Assembly (NCBI RefSeq): GCF_003367245.1 | Contig: NZ_QRGR01000023.1 | Coordinates: 57,742 to 121,741 of the forward strand | Reading direction: 5' to 3' | From: Pontibacter diazotrophicus | GTDB taxonomy: Bacteria; Bacteroidota; Bacteroidia; Cytophagales; Hymenobacteraceae | DNA: 64,000 nt | Shown here: positions 62,189 to 64,000 of the stretch, piece after piece | Numbering within the stretch: the first letter of the stretch is position 1 | How the letters are laid out: the number at the start of each line of letters is the position of its first letter | Position numbers and translations under genes: made by a program | Notes under the pieces: generated by a model | What the model was told of the DNA's origin: nothing | The model's input: only the letters and a program-made list of their open reading frames with translations | Database searches by the model: none

Positions 62189-63592
62189 ATGAATAAACTA
62201 CTTTCTTTCGCTATAGCTGTGCTGGTGGCCTGCAGTACCACCACGGCCACAGCACAAAAACAGACACCGCCGGAGGGAGGAGCTCCGCGCAACTTTACCC
62301 TGCCGGAAAAGCAGGAGTTTTCCTTACCCAATGGCGTATCGGCTACGCTGGTTCCTTTCGGTGACATACCCAAAGTAACGGTAAACCTGGTGGTAGAGGC
62401 AGGCAACGTACACGAAGATGAGAATGAAAACGGCCTGGCGGATATTGTTGGTAAGCTGATGGAGGAAGGAACCGCCACCCGCAACGGGAAACAGATTGCC
62501 GAAGAGGTGGCCAGAATGGGAGGTACCTTAAACATCAGCATCGGGCCTAACCAGACCTTTCTTTATGGTGATGCGCTTTCTGAATACGGGCCTGAACTGG
62601 TGCAACTAATGGCAGACATCCTGCAGCAGCCTGCTTTCCCGGAGTCGGAGCTGGAGCGTATTAAAAATGACTTTAAGCGGCAGATGAACCTGGCGCGGGC
62701 ACAGCCGGGCACGCAGGCACAGAGTGCGTTCAGGGGGGCGCTGTATCCCAACCATCCCTATGGCCGCGACCTGCCCACTGACAAAGAGATTGATGCTTTT
62801 ACCCTGGAGCAGGTGCGTAATTTTTATGAGGAGCAGTTTGGAGCTGCACGCACAGATGTGTATGTGGCCGGTAAATTTGATGCCGGTGCCATGCAGGAAG
62901 CCATCACTTCCTCCCTCAGCCAGATGGACAGGGGACCAGCGCCTGAAATACCCGTTGCAGAGCCGGTTGCAAAATCAGACATGATAGTGATCGACCGCCC
63001 CGATGCGCCGCAGTCCACTATTGTTTTAGGCTTGCCGGTTGTGGGGCCTTCACACCCTGATTATATCCCGCTCCGCGTTACGAACTCTCTTTTGGGTGGC
63101 TCTTTTGGCTCGCGTATTACCCGCAACATCCGGGAAGACAAAGGCTATACCTACTCTCCTTCCAGTAATATCGCGACACGCTACAAGGTGGGCGACTGGT
63201 CGCAGGTGGCGGATGTGACCACGGAGCATACCGGCAATTCGTTAAAGGAGATCATGTATGAAGTTAACAGGCTCCGCAGAGAACCACCGACAGAGGAAGA
63301 ACTGCAGGGCATTAAGAATTATGAAGCCGGTCTGTTTGTGCTGCGCAATTCCACACCTGGTGGCATTATCAATCAGCTGAACTTCCTGGATCTGCACGAC
63401 CTGCCCGATTCTTTCCTTACAAACCAGGTCGAGAATATCCATGCCGTTACCCCACAGCAGGTGCAGGAAACCACCGCAAAATACATTCGGCCAAGCGACA
63501 TGACCCTGGTGGTGGTAGGTGACAAAGAGCAGATAGATAAGCAACTGCAGAAGTTTCAGGAAGACTTAAAAAACAACCCGGTGACGCAGTAG
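62189..63592 (+). CDS. M16-family peptidase-like protein, catalytically inactive partner
   Basis: 467 residues with a signal peptide (about 1-22, VLVACSTTTATAQ; possibly lipobox VACS). The zinc site is replaced: the region aligned to HxxEH reads NGLADIVGKLMEEGT, so His, Glu and second His become Asp, Gly and Lys. It retains the C-terminal M16 motif with SFGSRITRNIREDKGYTYSP, which contributes Arg/Tyr to the partner active site. Together with 60728-62176 it should form a heterodimeric M16B peptidase. Short gap (12 bases) indicates one operon. Confidence 0.9.
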   Translation: MNKLLSFAIAVLVACSTTTATAQKQTPPEGGAPRNFTLPEKQEFSLPNGVSATLVPFGDIPKVTVNLVVEAGNVHEDENENGLADIVGKLMEEGTATRNGKQIAEEVARMGGTLNISIGPNQTFLYGDALSEYGPELVQLMADILQQPAFPESELERIKNDFKRQMNLARAQPGTQAQSAFRGALYPNHPYGRDLPTDKEIDAFTLEQVRNFYEEQFGAARTDVYVAGKFDAGAMQEAITSSLSQMDRGPAPEIPVAEPVAKSDMIVIDRPDAPQSTIVLGLPVVGPSHPDYIPLRVTNSLLGGSFGSRITRNIREDKGYTYSPSSNIATRYKVGDWSQVADVTTEHTGNSLKEIMYEVNRLRREPPTEEELQGIKNYEAGLFVLRNSTPGGIINQLNFLDLHDLPDSFLTNQVENIHAVTPQQVQETTAKYIRPSDMTLVVVGDKEQIDKQLQKFQEDLKNNPVTQ

Positions 63593-63668
63593 CTCGGCAT
63601 TTTTGAATTTGGCTGATTTCTCATTTTGCCACTGCCAAAGCCTTCAACAGCAAACTACTGCCTGTGCA

Positions 63669-63849
63669 GCATGCTCGCATGCTCTTCCGGACTTCTAAGT
63701 CCGGAAGCTACCTGAAGGGGATTTCCTAATCCCCGTGTTACTGTATAGAAGGGGATAGGAAATCCCCTTCAGGTTTAGTTCAGGATAGAGAAATCCTGAA
63801 CAGCCTATTCAGGCTGTTCTTTGCCGTTGTTGGTTTTTTCACCAACAAC
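63669..63849. repeat. Run of five or more adjacent perfect hairpins
   Basis: In order: GCATG-CTCG-CATGC (63669-63682); CTTCCGGACTT with AAGTCCGGAAG (63684-63707); a 24-base arm 63711-63734 with 63751-63773 (CCTGAAGGGGATTTCCTAAT start, one base indel); TTCAGGAT...ATCCTGAA (63779-63800); AACAGCCT-ATTC-AGGCTGTT (63799-63818); GTTGTTGGT...ACCAACAAC (63826-63849). No coding sequence. REP-type island downstream of the M16 operon. Confidence 0.8.
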
Positions 63850-63874
63850 AAACGCTATAACCTGTGCTAAAAAG

Positions 63875-63891
63875 GTTGTTGGTGAAAACAC
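63875..63891. repeat. Second copy of GTTGTTGGTGAAAACAC
   Basis: Exact 17-base match to 51395-51411, adjacent to the hairpin run. A dispersed repeat unit. Confidence 0.6.
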
Positions 63892-63920
63892 CATAGCCGT
63901 CAGGCTAAGGATAAAGTATA

Positions 63921-64000
63921 TCATTTGGTGATGGTTTTAGTAGCCCGTTCTTGTCTCTTCTTTTTTCTTTCCTGCCTATCCTGATTACCCTTCTGAGCAC
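63921..64000 (-). CDS. Possible C-terminal end of a basic protein (5' part outside window)
   Basis: On the minus strand a frame enters the window and stops at TGA 63921-63923, giving about 25 residues ending DRQERKKKRQERATKTITK. The Lys/Arg-rich tail is plausible for a protein end but too short to assign. Confidence 0.3.
   Translation of the reverse strand, partial: AQKGNQDRQERKKKRQERATKTITK

Noticed and set aside
63593..64000. tRNA or other structured RNA gene in the terminal hairpin region
   Set aside because: The hairpins are independent palindromes and do not form a cloverleaf or a known RNA fold.

Overview
The window reads as chromosomal DNA of a Bacteroidota bacterium, most likely a Hymenobacteraceae/Pontibacter-like member of the Cytophagales. 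The support is a SusC/SusD pair, lipoprotein and Tat leaders typical of the phylum, weak Shine-Dalgarno sites, moderate GC, and many short palindromic intergenic repeats. The taxonomic placement is inference. I see no tRNA, rRNA, CRISPR array, transposase or phage gene.

Region 1 (1-25.6 kb) is an accessory sugar-oxidation locus. A leftward operon (bases 3525 to 1, running off the window) encodes a secreted DUF1080 protein and a secreted sorbosone-dehydrogenase-like protein. A GntR-type regulator (4068-5078) faces a rightward run: DUF1080 protein, DUF4432 mutarotase-like protein, cupin, TIM-barrel isomerase and Gfo/Idh/MocA dehydrogenase. After these come a secreted esterase, a large PVC-type heme dehydrogenase, a ThuA-like lipoprotein, two more TIM-barrel isomerases, an alpha/beta hydrolase and an MFS transporter. 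A convergent heme-dehydrogenase lipoprotein (22831-25554, minus) closes the block. There is no sugar kinase. DUF1080, ThuA and Gfo/Idh/MocA families are all tied to 3-keto-sugar chemistry, so the best reading is that glycosides are oxidised (periplasmic cytochrome-linked and/or NAD-linked), cleaved as 3-keto-glycosides, and the products imported and isomerised.

Region 2 (26.4-34.1 kb) is a compact L-rhamnose operon: aldolase/dehydrogenase fusion, isomerase, kinase, then LutABC to oxidise the lactate made from lactaldehyde. The last genes overlap by 4 to 8 bases.

Region 3 (35.1-51.2 kb) is a SusCD locus with a double-DUF1080 lipoprotein, a Tat-exported Gfo/Idh/MocA protein and a LacI-type regulator, followed by a hexuronate operon (SDR mannonate oxidoreductase, UxuA, UxaC, another Gfo/Idh/MocA protein, ExuT-like transporter). 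Three copies of an AATCGATT-centred site lie upstream of susC and of the hexuronate operon and are candidate LacI operators. The locus contains no recognisable classical glycoside hydrolase or polysaccharide lyase.

Region 4 (51.5-64 kb) holds another cytochrome-bearing dehydrogenase and then general genes: a two-ended membrane-anchored lipoprotein, a small membrane protein, a PAS histidine kinase, a tandem universal stress protein, an ABC exporter, an Arg/Asp/Tyr-rich disordered protein and a pair of M16 peptidases, the second lacking the zinc site. The gaps carry several families of perfect or near-perfect inverted repeats and clear terminator hairpins.
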